From positions 1-60,581 of the forward strand of contig CAYQME010000008.1 of the NCBI GenBank assembly GCA_964418645.1: 60,581 nt of DNA, read 5' to 3'. Shown here one piece after another: positions 24,906-33,960 of the stretch. Below the pieces are notes generated by a model. That model saw only the letters and a program-made list of their open reading frames with translations. It was not told where the DNA came from and did not search any database. Numbering within the stretch: the stretch's first letter is position 1; each line of letters opens with the position of its first letter. The position numbers and the translations under genes are program-made. This DNA is from JAADHG01 sp964418645 (GTDB lineage: Bacteria > Bacteroidota > Bacteroidia > Flavobacteriales > Flavobacteriaceae).

Positions 24906-25961
24906 CTAAACAGCATCATAATCTACAATAATGGTAGGTGTGTCAGGATGTGCTTGACAGGTTAAAATTAAGCCTTCTTCCAATTCACTATCGGTTAAAA
25001 TATTGTTTTGGCGCATAGTTGCTTTACCCTCAATAAGTTTAGCAATGCAACTACTGCAAATACCGCCTTGACACGAATAAGGTGCATCAATATCATTATC
25101 TAAAGCCGCTTCAAGAATGGATTGCTTTTGAGACATTTCAAAAACGGTTTCTTCATCATCAACAATAATGGTAATTTTTGTATTCCCACTGGCAACGGTT
25201 TCTTCTTTGATTTCAGTAGGCTTTGCAGCTTTAAAAAGTTCGTAATAAATAGAATCATCAGCAATATTATGTTCAGTTAAAACATCTTTTACTGTGTGAA
25301 TCATAGCCTCTGGGCCACAAAGATAGAAAGCATCAATAGTAAGATGTTTGTACTCGTTTTTTACAATTAGATTGACTGTGCTTTTTTCAATTCGCCCAAA
25401 AATAGCATCTTCTTCATTAGCTTGACTAAACACAAATTTAATTGAAAAGCGATGACTATATTGATGCTGTAACTCTAGAAGTTCATTTAAAAACATAGTG
25501 TCTTTGGTGGTTTTATTTCCATAAACCAAAATAACTTTGCGTTCATCTTCTGCCTCTAAAACACTTTTTATAATACTTAAAACAGGGGTTATACCACTAC
25601 CTGCAGCAAATGCAGCTATGGTTTTTGAGGTTGAGCTATTTGGCTCAAAAACAAAGCGTCCTTTAGGAGGCGCTACTTCTAAGATATCTCCAATTTGAAG
25701 ATTATTATTTGCATATGCCGAAAACGTGCCGTCTTTTACTTCTTTTACCGCTATTTTTAGTTTGCCACTTTTTGGTGATGAACACAATGAATAATCGCGT
25801 CTTACTTCAGTTTCTTTAATTATCGTTTTTAAAGTAATGTATTGACCTGCTTTAAAAACATAAGTTTCTTTTAAATTTTGAGACACATCAAAAGTGATGC
25901 TTACAGCTTTATCCGTTTCCTTTTGTATATCTTTTATAGAGAGTTTATGAAATTGAGACAT
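24906..25961 (-). CDS. PaaE-like ferredoxin reductase (FAD, NADPH and 2Fe-2S domains)
   Basis: 351 aa. The FAD domain has RRDYSLCSSP, the NAD(P) domain AAGSGITPVLSIIKSVL and FYLCGPEAMI, and the C-terminal plant-type 2Fe-2S domain has Cys residues in YSCQGGICSSCIAKL and ILTCQAHP. It passes electrons from NADPH to an iron-sulfur centre, as in phenylacetyl-CoA epoxidase subunit E and related reductases. No other paa genes are nearby, so the partner oxygenase or desaturase is unknown. A stand-alone reductase for fatty acid desaturation or hydroxylation is equally possible. Confidence 0.85.
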   Translation of the reverse strand: MSQFHKLSIKDIQKETDKAVSITFDVSQNLKETYVFKAGQYITLKTIIKETEVRRDYSLCSSPKSGKLKIAVKEVKDGTFSAYANNNLQIGDILEVAPPKGRFVFEPNSSTSKTIAAFAAGSGITPVLSIIKSVLEAEDERKVILVYGNKTTKDTMFLNELLELQHQYSHRFSIKFVFSQANEEDAIFGRIEKSTVNLIVKNEYKHLTIDAFYLCGPEAMIHTVKDVLTEHNIADDSIYYELFKAAKPTEIKEETVASGNTKITIIVDDEETVFEMSQKQSILEAALDNDIDAPYSCQGGICSSCIAKLIEGKATMRQNNILTDSELEEGLILTCQAHPDTPTIIVDYDAV

Positions 25962-25974
25962 GTTCTTTTTTTGG

Positions 25975-25982
25975 CAAAAATA
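25975..25982 (-). promoter_or_regulatory. -7 box for the PaaE-like reductase gene
   Basis: Minus-strand TATTTTTG, 13 bases before the ATG. The leader would be very short, only a few bases. Confidence 0.45.
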
Positions 25983-26002
25983 GTGAAGTAATAAATTAAT
26001 TT

Positions 26003-26010
26003 TAGATTTG
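26003..26010 (+). promoter_or_regulatory. -7 box for the DUF5687/ABC operon
   Basis: TAGATTTG, matching TAnnTTTG, 55 bases before the ATG of the membrane protein gene. A matching -33 box at the usual spacing was not found. Confidence 0.45.
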
Positions 26011-26065
26011 CGTGTAACAATTTGGGTGTTAAGGCAACAAATAAATCATACACCATCAAAAAACT

Positions 26066-27538
26066 ATGATTAAACGATTTATAAGTTTAGAGTGGAAGCA
26101 GTTTAAAAGAGCTTCATATTTTCAAAAAGGACTCGCAATTAAAATTTTACTTTTCCTAGCCGTTATATATTTTGGAGGCATAGCCATTTTTTTGGGAGGA
26201 CTCATGTTCTTTATTTTAAGAAAGACCATGCCAGATATAGACCCAATTACTACAGTTAATAATTTTTTAATTTATTGGGTTTTAGCCAATTTGGCTATTC
26301 GCTTTTTTATGCAGCAATTGCCTGTAATGAATATTAAACCTTTAATGATAATCCCGATAAAAAGAAAAATGGTGATTCATTATTTATTAGGCAAGACAGC
26401 ACTTTCCTTTTTCAATTTTATTTCACTGTTTATATTTTTGCCTTTTTGTATTGTTTTGCTAATACAGGACTATCCTGTATTAAATGTAATTAGTTGGTTT
26501 TTATCTATTATGTTTTTAACAATGGCAATTAATTTCGTTAATTTTTTAATTAACAAAAACAACACTGTTTTTTATATTATAATATCGGTTTTAGTAGTTT
26601 TAATGGGATTAGAATATTTTGATATTTTTAAAATTTCAGAGCCTATTGGACTTGCGTTTAATAATCTATATAATAACTCATATTTAGTAGTAATTCCGTT
26701 GCTACTAATGATTGGCCTATATAAAGTAAACTTTGATTTTATAAGAAAAGGTTTTTATTTAGATGATACCGTTTCCAAAAAAGCTGAAAAAATAAATGAA
26801 ACAGATTTAACGTGGATGAATCGTTTTGGAAGTATGGCGCCATTTATAAAGAATGATGTAAAAATGATTTCTAGAAATGCTAGACCAAAACAAGTTTTAA
26901 TGATGTCTTTTTTGTTCTTGTTTTATGGGTTAATTTTTTATACTCAAGAAATATATCAAGAAATGCCAGCGTTTTTAGCATTTGCATCCATGTTTGTAAC
27001 TGGAGGATTCTTACTAAGTTTCGGACAATTAGTGCCCTCTTGGGATAGCCAATATTATAAACTGTTGATGAGCCAAAATATCCCATATAAAAAATACTTA
27101 GAATCTAAATGGTATTTAATGGTGGTAGCAGTAACTGTATCATTTATTTTAAGCACTCCTTATTTATATTTTGGATGGAAAATTTTCGGAATGATTGCCG
27201 CAGGAGCATTATTTAATATCGGCTTAAATACGTTTATCACTTTATTCGGAGGTGCACTAAATAGAGTTCCAATTGAGCTTAACGTGAAAGCAAAAGCATT
27301 TAGTAATACAAACGGGTTTAATCCAACTCAAATGCTTATAGCCTTACCAAAACTAGTTCTCCCAATGCTTCTTTTTTACATTCCATACAAGTTGCTCAAT
27401 TTTGAAGCAGGATTAATTGTTTTGGCATCAAGCGGTGTTTTAGGAATTGTATTTAAAAACTTTTTCTTGAATAAGATAGAAGGTATATATCAAAAAGGCA
27501 AGTATAAAACCATTGCAGCTTTTGCTGAAAAAAAATAA
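26066..27538 (+). CDS. DUF5687 membrane protein (probable ABC permease partner)
   Basis: 490 aa with about 12 membrane segments. It begins IKRFISLEWKQFKRASYFQK, the start I associate with DUF5687. The chain has the two-halves look of ABC-2 type permeases, including an internal cytoplasmic segment (WMNRFGSMAPFIKNDVKMIS). The ABC ATPase gene starts 24 bases downstream, so the two probably form one exporter or a membrane-remodelling unit. Substrate unknown. Confidence 0.8.
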   Translation: MIKRFISLEWKQFKRASYFQKGLAIKILLFLAVIYFGGIAIFLGGLMFFILRKTMPDIDPITTVNNFLIYWVLANLAIRFFMQQLPVMNIKPLMIIPIKRKMVIHYLLGKTALSFFNFISLFIFLPFCIVLLIQDYPVLNVISWFLSIMFLTMAINFVNFLINKNNTVFYIIISVLVVLMGLEYFDIFKISEPIGLAFNNLYNNSYLVVIPLLLMIGLYKVNFDFIRKGFYLDDTVSKKAEKINETDLTWMNRFGSMAPFIKNDVKMISRNARPKQVLMMSFLFLFYGLIFYTQEIYQEMPAFLAFASMFVTGGFLLSFGQLVPSWDSQYYKLLMSQNIPYKKYLESKWYLMVVAVTVSFILSTPYLYFGWKIFGMIAAGALFNIGLNTFITLFGGALNRVPIELNVKAKAFSNTNGFNPTQMLIALPKLVLPMLLFYIPYKLLNFEAGLIVLASSGVLGIVFKNFFLNKIEGIYQKGKYKTIAAFAEKK

Positions 27539-27562
27539 GGATAATAAAACCAAAGTAAAACA

Positions 27563-28270
27563 ATGATAACAGTTAATAATTTATCAAAATCATATAAAGG
27601 TATACAAGTATTAAAAATAGAAAACTTAGACATTCCAAAAGGACAAAGTTTTGGTTTGGTTGGAAATAATGGTGCGGGGAAAACTACATTTTTTAGTTTG
27701 TTGCTAGATTTAATTCAGCCCACTACAGGGCATATTAAAAGCAAAAATGTTTTAGTAAACGAAAGCGAAGAATGGAAACCATTTACATCTTCGTTTATAG
27801 ACGAAAGTTTTTTAATAGGTTATTTAACCGCCGAAGAATATTTCTATTTTATTGGAGAACTTCGTGGGCAAAACAAATCAGACGTTGATAATTTGCTAGC
27901 ACAGTTTGAAGACTTCTTTCATGATGAAATACTTGGTAAAAAGAAGTATTTAAGAGATTTAAGCAAGGGTAATCAAAAAAAAGCAGGCATTGTAGCTACA
28001 CTTATTGGAAGCCCAGAAGTGATTATTCTTGATGAGCCATTTGCAAACTTAGATCCAACCACTCAAATACGTCTCAAACAAATTTTAAAAGACCTTGCTC
28101 AAAAACAAGGCGTTACAGTTTTAGTATCCAGTCATGATTTAATGCATGTTACTGAAGTTTGTGAACGTATTGTGGTTTTAGAAAAAGGAGATATTGTAAA
28201 AGACCTTGCCACAAGTGAAGCTACTTTAAAAGAATTAGAAGCGCATTTCACTAGCGCGTCTTTTGGCTAA
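27563..28270 (+). CDS. ABC transporter ATP-binding protein
   Basis: 235 aa. Walker A GNNGAGKTTF near residues 34-43, signature region LRDLSKGNQKKAGI, Walker B VIILDEPFANLD, and switch His in SSHDLMH. It belongs to the ABC-2 exporter ATPase type (CcmA/NodI-like). It pairs with the upstream membrane protein. The last codons are followed at once by the sprE promoter. Confidence 0.92.
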   Translation: MITVNNLSKSYKGIQVLKIENLDIPKGQSFGLVGNNGAGKTTFFSLLLDLIQPTTGHIKSKNVLVNESEEWKPFTSSFIDESFLIGYLTAEEYFYFIGELRGQNKSDVDNLLAQFEDFFHDEILGKKKYLRDLSKGNQKKAGIVATLIGSPEVIILDEPFANLDPTTQIRLKQILKDLAQKQGVTVLVSSHDLMHVTEVCERIVVLEKGDIVKDLATSEATLKELEAHFTSASFG

Positions 28271-28278
28271 AAGTCGGC

Positions 28279-28286
28279 TATTTTTG
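28279..28286 (+). promoter_or_regulatory. -7 box for sprE
   Basis: TATTTTTG, 88 bases before the TTG start of the TPR lipoprotein gene. It leaves a leader of about 80 nt that contains the palindrome at 28321-28340. Confidence 0.5.
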
Positions 28287-28320
28287 TAGTTTAATAGAAA
28301 AAGATGATTATTTTTACGTT

Positions 28321-28340
28321 TTTACATAATATTATGTAAA
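28321..28340. promoter_or_regulatory. 20-bp perfect palindrome in the sprE leader
   Basis: TTTACATAATATTATGTAAA reads identically on both strands and lies between the -7 box and the start codon. There is no T-run, so it is not a classic terminator. It could be an operator for a dimeric repressor. Confidence 0.6.
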
Positions 28341-28374
28341 GCTTTTAGTTATTCATTTACTAAACACACCAACG

Positions 28375-30909
28375 TTGAAGACCTCTTTTAAAGCCATATC
28401 TACATTCATTGTATCTGTTATTTTAATAACAGGGTGCTCACGTAAAAAAGACACTTTTGTAAGTCGAAATCTTCAAGCAGTAGCTACCGAATTTAATGTA
28501 TTGTATAACGGTTATATTGCATTAGAACAAGGAAGGGCAGATTTAAACAATGCGTATACAGACAATTATTGGGAGATTTTACCCATAGAGCGTATGCAAA
28601 TTATGGATGAAATTGTATTGCCTGGACAATCAAAAAACGACAATTTTGCAAGAGCAGAAGAAAAAGCGATCAAAGCCATACAAACACATGGTATGAATAT
28701 TAAAGGGAAAGAAAAAAACCCTCAAATAGATGAAGCTTATTTACTTTTAGGGAAGACGCGGTATTTTGACCAACGATTTGTACCTTCATTAGAAGCCTTC
28801 AATTATATTCTTTATAAATACCCCGCAAGTGATAAAATAAATCAAGCTCGTATTTGGAGAGAAAAAGCAAATCTTCGTTTAGATAATGATGCCTTGGCAA
28901 AAACCAATCTTGGACGCTTACTCTATCAAGAAGAGCTAAAAGGGCAAGATTTAGCTGACGCCACATCAATGCTAGCGCAAACGTATATTAACACTAAAGC
29001 GTTAGATAGCGCGATTACACAATTAGAAATTGCTTCTAATGCTACAAAAAGCAATGATGAACGTGGCCGCTATAGATTCATCCAAGGACAGTTGTACAAT
29101 GCTTTAGGAAAGAAGGACAGTGCCAACATCGCTTTTAATAAAGTGATCGAACTTAACAGAAAGACACCTAGAATTTATATGATAAGTGCCCAAATAGAAA
29201 AGGCTAAAAATTTCGATTTCAATACAGGAAGTAAAATAGAGTTCTTAGAATTTTTAACTAATCTAGAAGAAGATAGAGAGAACCGTCCATTTTTAGATAA
29301 AATCTATCATCAAATTGCAGAATTTCATAAACAAAACAACTCAGATACTTTAGCAATAGCGTATTATAATAAATCTTTAAGAACAGGATCTCAAGACCAA
29401 TATCTTAATGCTATGAATTATCAAACTTTAGGAAACATGAGTTTTGATGAAATAGCATACAAAGACGCTGGAGCATATTACGATAGCACAATGCTTAATT
29501 TAAAGCAGAACACAAAACTTTTTAGAGCAATTAAAAGAAAAAGAGACAATCTTGATGATGTTATCTATTATGAAGATGTAGCGCAACGTAATGACAGTAT
29601 TTTAAGTTTAGTAAATCTATCAGAAGAAGAGCGTTTGGTGTATTTCACTGAATATACAGATGCCTTAAAGGAAGCTGCCGAAGCACTTAAAGAAAAAGAA
29701 AAAAAGGAGCAACAGTCTAGTGGCTTATTAGCAGCTAACAATAAAATAGGCGGAAACTCTAGAGATACAGGAAGTTCATCTGCATCATTTTATTTTTATA
29801 ATCCCGTAACAGTAGCCTTTGGTAAAAACGAATTTTTAGTAAATTGGGGCGAACGACAACTTGCAGATAATTGGAGATGGTCTAATAAGGGAAGTGCATC
29901 CTCTAACGCAGTTGTTGTAAATGAAAATGTAATGAATGCCTCAGAAGAAGAAAAATTTGACCCCACTTTTTATATAGCACTTATTCCTACTGAAGAAAAA
30001 GTTATTGACAGTTTAGCTAAGGATCGCAACTTTGCATATTATCAATTGGGTCTCATCTATAAAGACAAGTTTAAAGAATACAGTTTGGCAAAAGACAAGC
30101 TACAAGCCTTGTTAACACAAAACCCTGAAAAACGACTTATTTTGCCTTCAAAATATAATTTGTATAAAATTTATGAATTACTCGGGCTAAATGGAGAAGC
30201 TGAAATTGCAAAAAATGATATCATAGCAAATTATCCTGATTCAAGATATGCTACAATTTTGTCTAACCCAGACGCAGTTTTAGCTGAAGATGAGAACAGT
30301 CCTGAATATATTTATGAGAGCCTTTACAAACAGTTTGAAAATCAAGAATATTTAGATGTAATATCCCAATGCGACACTTATATTAACATGTTTGAAGGCG
30401 AAGTAATTGTCCCCAAATACGAATTTTTAAAGGCCGTTTCTAAAGCGAGAATATATGGCTATGAAAGCTATAAAGAAGCTATAAACTATATTGCTTTAAA
30501 CTACCCAAATAGCTCAGAAGGGAAAAAAGCTGAAGAAATGATGCAAAATGTAATGCCATTACTTGCCAATAAAGAATTTGAAGATGATACAAACTCAAAG
30601 CATTTTAAAGCCATTTATCAATTTATAGACGAGTCAGAAGACGAGATTGATAAATTTATTAAATCTTTAAACGAAGGATTTAAAAAAGTGAATTACTATG
30701 AGTTAAGTACTTCTAAAGATATTTACAATAATAACACCATTTTTGTTGTGGTTCATGGATTATACAGTAAAGAATCGGCAGTTGGTTTTACAGAAATATT
30801 AAAAGGAAGTAAACATGAAATAAAAAGAAATCCGATTGGGATTTCGTCTCAAAATTATAAAGTTATACAAATTCATAAAAACTTAGAAGCATATTTAAAA
30901 TCTCTATAG
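28375..30909 (+). CDS. sprE: SprE/PorW-like type IX secretion and gliding lipoprotein
   Basis: 844 aa outer-membrane lipoprotein. The N-terminus has the lipobox LITGC (Cys about residue 22), followed by SRKKDTFVSRNLQAVATEFN, then many TPR helices in two blocks (about 110-400 and 540-700) joined by a low-complexity Glu/Lys and Ser/Asn stretch near 440-470. This layout and the length match SprE (PorW), needed for type IX secretion and gliding motility. TTG start. The bactofilin and ATP synthase genes follow, a linkage I recall from Flavobacterium. Confidence 0.88.
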   Translation: MKTSFKAISTFIVSVILITGCSRKKDTFVSRNLQAVATEFNVLYNGYIALEQGRADLNNAYTDNYWEILPIERMQIMDEIVLPGQSKNDNFARAEEKAIKAIQTHGMNIKGKEKNPQIDEAYLLLGKTRYFDQRFVPSLEAFNYILYKYPASDKINQARIWREKANLRLDNDALAKTNLGRLLYQEELKGQDLADATSMLAQTYINTKALDSAITQLEIASNATKSNDERGRYRFIQGQLYNALGKKDSANIAFNKVIELNRKTPRIYMISAQIEKAKNFDFNTGSKIEFLEFLTNLEEDRENRPFLDKIYHQIAEFHKQNNSDTLAIAYYNKSLRTGSQDQYLNAMNYQTLGNMSFDEIAYKDAGAYYDSTMLNLKQNTKLFRAIKRKRDNLDDVIYYEDVAQRNDSILSLVNLSEEERLVYFTEYTDALKEAAEALKEKEKKEQQSSGLLAANNKIGGNSRDTGSSSASFYFYNPVTVAFGKNEFLVNWGERQLADNWRWSNKGSASSNAVVVNENVMNASEEEKFDPTFYIALIPTEEKVIDSLAKDRNFAYYQLGLIYKDKFKEYSLAKDKLQALLTQNPEKRLILPSKYNLYKIYELLGLNGEAEIAKNDIIANYPDSRYATILSNPDAVLAEDENSPEYIYESLYKQFENQEYLDVISQCDTYINMFEGEVIVPKYEFLKAVSKARIYGYESYKEAINYIALNYPNSSEGKKAEEMMQNVMPLLANKEFEDDTNSKHFKAIYQFIDESEDEIDKFIKSLNEGFKKVNYYELSTSKDIYNNNTIFVVVHGLYSKESAVGFTEILKGSKHEIKRNPIGISSQNYKVIQIHKNLEAYLKSL

Positions 30910-30934
30910 AAACACAAATTAATAGCAAATAATC

Positions 30935-31363
30935 ATGTTTTCAGACAACAAAAAAGGAAGAGAATCCCTAGAAGCCTCAACACAACAAAACAGAATAGCA
31001 CAAGGCACAACAATAGTTGGTGATATTGTTAGCGAAGGTGGCTTTAGAATTGACGGCACCATACAAGGAACCTTAAAAACGCCAGGAAAAATTGTAGTTG
31101 GTAAATCGGGTATGATAAATGGGACTTTAGAAGGGACAAATGCCGATTTTGAAGGTCGTTTTTCTGGGAAGTTAAAATTATCAGGAGTACTATCATTAAA
31201 AGCATCAGCATTTATTGAAGGCGAAGTTCAAGTAGGAAAACTTGCTGTTGAACCTGGAGCTACATTTAATGCTGTTTGTAGTATGAAAGGCGCAGTTAAA
31301 GAATTAAACAAAGGTGAGCAACGACAACAAAGACCAACAACGGAAAACGAAAGAACAGCTTAA
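30935..31363 (+). CDS. Bactofilin (polymer-forming cytoskeletal protein)
   Basis: 142 aa. A short, charged N-terminal tail is followed by a right-handed beta-helix of repeated short strands (TTIVGDIVSEGGFRIDGTIQ, KIVVGKSGMINGTLEGTNAD and so on, about residues 25-120). This is the bactofilin fold that polymerises without nucleotide and supports cell shape or localisation. It lies between sprE and the ATP synthase genes. Its last 50 bases overlap the next frame. Confidence 0.88.
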   Translation: MFSDNKKGRESLEASTQQNRIAQGTTIVGDIVSEGGFRIDGTIQGTLKTPGKIVVGKSGMINGTLEGTNADFEGRFSGKLKLSGVLSLKASAFIEGEVQVGKLAVEPGATFNAVCSMKGAVKELNKGEQRQQRPTTENERTA

Positions 31364-31586
31364 TACGTTTGCTCAATTTTCAGGTATAGGTTTTCAAATG
31401 CTAGTCACTATTGGGCTAGGTGTTTTTGCTGGAGTGAAAATAGATGAATACTACCCAAATCGATACAGTGCATTTACGATAATTCTTTCACTTGCTGCAA
31501 TCGCAATTTCTTTATACAGCGTAATCAGGCAAGTTTCAAAATTTTCTAATAAAAACACAAAGCACAATGACCAAAGAGACAATTAA
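31314..31586 (+). CDS. AtpZ/AtpI-family protein
   Basis: 90 aa with two membrane segments (about residues 25-44 and 52-70). It has FSGIGFQMLVTIGLGVFAGV then KIDE, the family's glycine-rich helix and conserved Asp. AtpZ/AtpI proteins assist ATP synthase rotor assembly or Mg2+/Ca2+ transport. GTG 31314 is the only usable start before the first helix, which forces a 50-base overlap with the bactofilin gene, and the next gene overlaps by 20 bases. Confidence 0.82.
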   Translation: MSNDNKDQQRKTKEQLNTFAQFSGIGFQMLVTIGLGVFAGVKIDEYYPNRYSAFTIILSLAAIAISLYSVIRQVSKFSNKNTKHNDQRDN

Positions 31587-31950
31587 TTTTGCAGTAAATC
31601 TTTTGCTTTTTGCAGCACTACTTTTTGGAGTTCACTTTTATATAATTAGCCAATTTTTCGATGGAAATCTCTACTTCCCAATTTTTACAATTTATATATT
31701 TAATGCGGTACTGGTTTTTGGAGTATTCTTAATTTTAAACTATAAAGCAACCCAAGGAAGTGATAAAATGTATCAATTATTTTTAGGATTAACCGTTTTA
31801 AAAATGATTTTAGCAATAGTGTTTTTATTGCCTTTATTCTTTGGAAAATCGGAACATTCTCAACTTGAAGTAATCAACTTTTTTATTCCTTATTTTTTGT
31901 TTTTAATTTTTGAAATTTTCAGCCTAAATAAATTTCTTCAAAAACGGTAA
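31567..31950 (+). CDS. Small polytopic membrane protein, DUF6168-like (AtpI position)
   Basis: 127 aa with four membrane segments spanning most of the chain. It occupies the place of atpI between atpZ and atpB and has the four-helix layout of AtpI, though the sequence is divergent. The name DUF6168 is from my memory of this locus in Flavobacteriaceae. It may help assemble the c-ring. A strong promoter follows it, so the ATP synthase genes need not depend on this transcript. Confidence 0.65.
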   Translation: MTKETINFAVNLLLFAALLFGVHFYIISQFFDGNLYFPIFTIYIFNAVLVFGVFLILNYKATQGSDKMYQLFLGLTVLKMILAIVFLLPLFFGKSEHSQLEVINFFIPYFLFLIFEIFSLNKFLQKR

Positions 31951-31966
31951 ACATTGTTTCCATTAG

Positions 31967-31997
31967 TTTGGCAATTAAAATAATGAATGTATATTTG
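31967..31997 (+). promoter_or_regulatory. Near-consensus promoter of the ATP synthase operon
   Basis: TTTG at 31967-31970, exactly 19 bases, then TATATTTG at 31990-31997. Both boxes match the Bacteroidota housekeeping consensus. The predicted transcript starts near 32004. This makes ATG 32038 the likely atpB start and the TTG at 32026 less likely. Confidence 0.75.
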
Positions 31998-32037
31998 CAC
32001 GGAATTTTAGACAAGGTATTTTTAATTGGATAAACGG

Positions 32038-33126
32038 ATGCAAATCAACACTTTTAAAACACTATTACTTAGCATTTTTCTTTCACTATCTTTTATCGGA
32101 AATGCCACCGAAATAAAAGAATCAGAACCAACAGAAGAAGAGTTTAATGTAACAGATATGATTATGCATCATGTTAAAGATGCACACGAATTTCATATCA
32201 TGGATTGGAAGGGTCATGCCATATCAATTCCATTACCAATAATTTTATGGACAAAAGATGGACTAGTAACGTTTATGTCTTCTGAATTCCATCATGACGA
32301 TTCTGGAAAGGTTGTTGTTGAAAGAAAGGGACAGAAGTTCGTTAAAATTCATGAAGAGATTTATTATGCTTCAGAGGCACCTCACGTTGGTGGTGTTATG
32401 TCGCTAGAAGAACCTGTTCACCATGAAGCAGATAAACCGTTAGATTTTTCAATTACTAAACTGGTGTTTTCTATGTTTCTTTCAATGGCATTATTAATAT
32501 TAATATTTGGATTTTCTGCTAGAGCCTATAACAAAAATGGTGTCCCAAAGGGTATTGCAAAATTCACAGAACCTTTAGTGGTTTTTATTCGAGATGAAGT
32601 GGCAATACCAAATATTGGAGAGAAACATTACAAACGGTTTTTACCGTTTTTATTAACCGTGTTTTTCTTTATTTGGTTAAATAATATTATGGGATTAATC
32701 CCATTTTTCCCGTTTAGCGCTAACCTTAGTGGAAACATTGCATTTACTGGGCTATTAGCACTTATCACGTTTGTTATTACAACCCTTGTAGCTAATAAAG
32801 ATTATTGGAAACATATTTTTTGGATGCCAGGAGTTCCTGTTCCAATGAAAATATTTTTAGCCCCAATAGAATTTATGGGAATATTTATAAAACCAATCTC
32901 TCTAATGATTCGGTTATTCGCTAACATTACAGCAGGACACATTATTGCATTGAGTTTAATTTCTTTAATATTTATAGCTAAAAGTGTATGGGTATCACCA
33001 GGATCTATATTCTTTTCGGTATTTATTAGTATAATAGAAGTTTTAGTAGTGGCTATACAAGCCTATATATTTACCATGTTGTCTGCCTTATATATAGGTA
33101 GTGCCATGGAAGAACATGAACATTAA
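32038..33126 (+). CDS. atpB: F1Fo ATP synthase subunit a
   Basis: About 362 aa. A signal-like N-terminus (TLLLSIFLSLSFIGNA) and a periplasmic His-rich domain of about 120 residues precede the conserved membrane part, as in other Bacteroidota. The essential Arg is in ISLMIRLFANITAGHI. This is the stator half-channel that works with the c-ring. The C-terminus MEEHEH is close to the family end. Confidence 0.95.
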   Translation: MQINTFKTLLLSIFLSLSFIGNATEIKESEPTEEEFNVTDMIMHHVKDAHEFHIMDWKGHAISIPLPIILWTKDGLVTFMSSEFHHDDSGKVVVERKGQKFVKIHEEIYYASEAPHVGGVMSLEEPVHHEADKPLDFSITKLVFSMFLSMALLILIFGFSARAYNKNGVPKGIAKFTEPLVVFIRDEVAIPNIGEKHYKRFLPFLLTVFFFIWLNNIMGLIPFFPFSANLSGNIAFTGLLALITFVITTLVANKDYWKHIFWMPGVPVPMKIFLAPIEFMGIFIKPISLMIRLFANITAGHIIALSLISLIFIAKSVWVSPGSIFFSVFISIIEVLVVAIQAYIFTMLSALYIGSAMEEHEH

Positions 33127-33148
33127 TTAATTTTTTAATATTTAAACT

Positions 33149-33385
33149 ATGAGTTTAGCATTATTACAAGAGACTGTAAGTTATGTTCCTTTCGCAGCGA
33201 TTGGAGCAGGTCTAGCAGCTATAGGTGCCGGAATTGGTATTGGTAAAATTGGAGGCGCAGCTATGGAAGCCATGGCACGTCAACCAGAAATGCAAGGTAA
33301 GTTACAATCTTCTGCAATCGTATTATTAGCCTTCGTTGAGGCAGTAGCACTTTTTGCGGTAGTTGTATCACTTATTGCAAAATAA
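33149..33385 (+). CDS. atpE: F1Fo ATP synthase subunit c
   Basis: 78 aa hairpin of two membrane helices. Helix 1 has the glycine-rich AIGAGIGIGKIGGAAMEA, the loop has ARQPEMQ, and helix 2 carries the ion-binding Glu64 in AFVEAVALF. No Gln/Pro/Ser set of the sodium-binding type is visible, so it is probably proton-coupled. A hairpin plus T-run follows directly. Confidence 0.96.
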   Translation: MSLALLQETVSYVPFAAIGAGLAAIGAGIGIGKIGGAAMEAMARQPEMQGKLQSSAIVLLAFVEAVALFAVVVSLIAK

Positions 33386-33393
33386 AAAAACAT

Positions 33394-33422
33394 GGTGTAA
33401 CGGTTGGTTGCACCTGTTTTTT
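33394..33422 (+). terminator. Partial terminator or attenuator between atpE and atpF
   Basis: GGTGTAAC (33394-33401), loop GGTTG, GTTGCACC (33407-33414): an 8-bp stem with one G-U pair, then TG and six T. It lies 9 bases after the atpE stop and inside the operon. It probably stops a share of transcripts, or protects the atpE 3' end, to give the high subunit c dose. Confidence 0.7.
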
Positions 33423-33458
33423 AGTTTTTATTAATAAGATTATAAAATTATATAAGAA

Positions 33459-33953
33459 ATGGATTTAGTTACTCCAGATTTTGGTTTGTTTTTTTGGACA
33501 TTAATATCATTCGCTATTTTGTTTTTCGTACTTAAAAAGTTTGCATGGAAACCTATAGTTGGAACGGTTAATGATAGAGAACAATCCATTAGAGAAGCTT
33601 TGGCATCAGCAGAAAAAGCCAAACTTGAAATGGAAAACCTTCATGCTGATAATGAGCGTATTTTAAAAGAAGCAAGAGTAGAGCGTGAAACAATGCTTAA
33701 AGAAGCACGTGAGATAAAAAGCAAGATGATAACTGATGCTAAGGATGAAGCACAAACGCAAGCCAATAAAATGATTTCGCAAGCACAAGTAGCTATTGAA
33801 AGTGAGAAGAAAGCAGCCATGGCCGAACTTAAAAACCATGTAGCAGGACTAGCTGTTGATATTGCAGAGAAAGTAGTTCGTGACGAATTATCTAACAAAG
33901 ACAAGCAATTAAAATTAGTAGAGTCTATGTTAGACGATGCAAAATTAAACTAA
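33459..33953 (+). CDS. atpF: F1Fo ATP synthase subunit b
   Basis: 164 aa. It has an N-terminal membrane helix (LFFWTLISFAILFFVLKKFA), then a long charged coiled coil rich in Glu, Lys and Ala to the end, as expected for the peripheral stalk. WKPI after the helix is the usual hinge. It comes after the atpE hairpin and 8 bases before atpH. Confidence 0.95.
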   Translation: MDLVTPDFGLFFWTLISFAILFFVLKKFAWKPIVGTVNDREQSIREALASAEKAKLEMENLHADNERILKEARVERETMLKEAREIKSKMITDAKDEAQTQANKMISQAQVAIESEKKAAMAELKNHVAGLAVDIAEKVVRDELSNKDKQLKLVESMLDDAKLN

Positions 33954-33960
33954 AAGCAAC

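Noticed and set aside
28321..28340. Reading the sprE palindrome as a transcription terminator
   Set aside because: No T-run follows and it sits between promoter and start codon of the same gene.
33641..33904. Minus-strand open frames opposite atpF, atpH and atpA
   Set aside because: Overlap strongly conserved ATP synthase genes completely; no independent signals.
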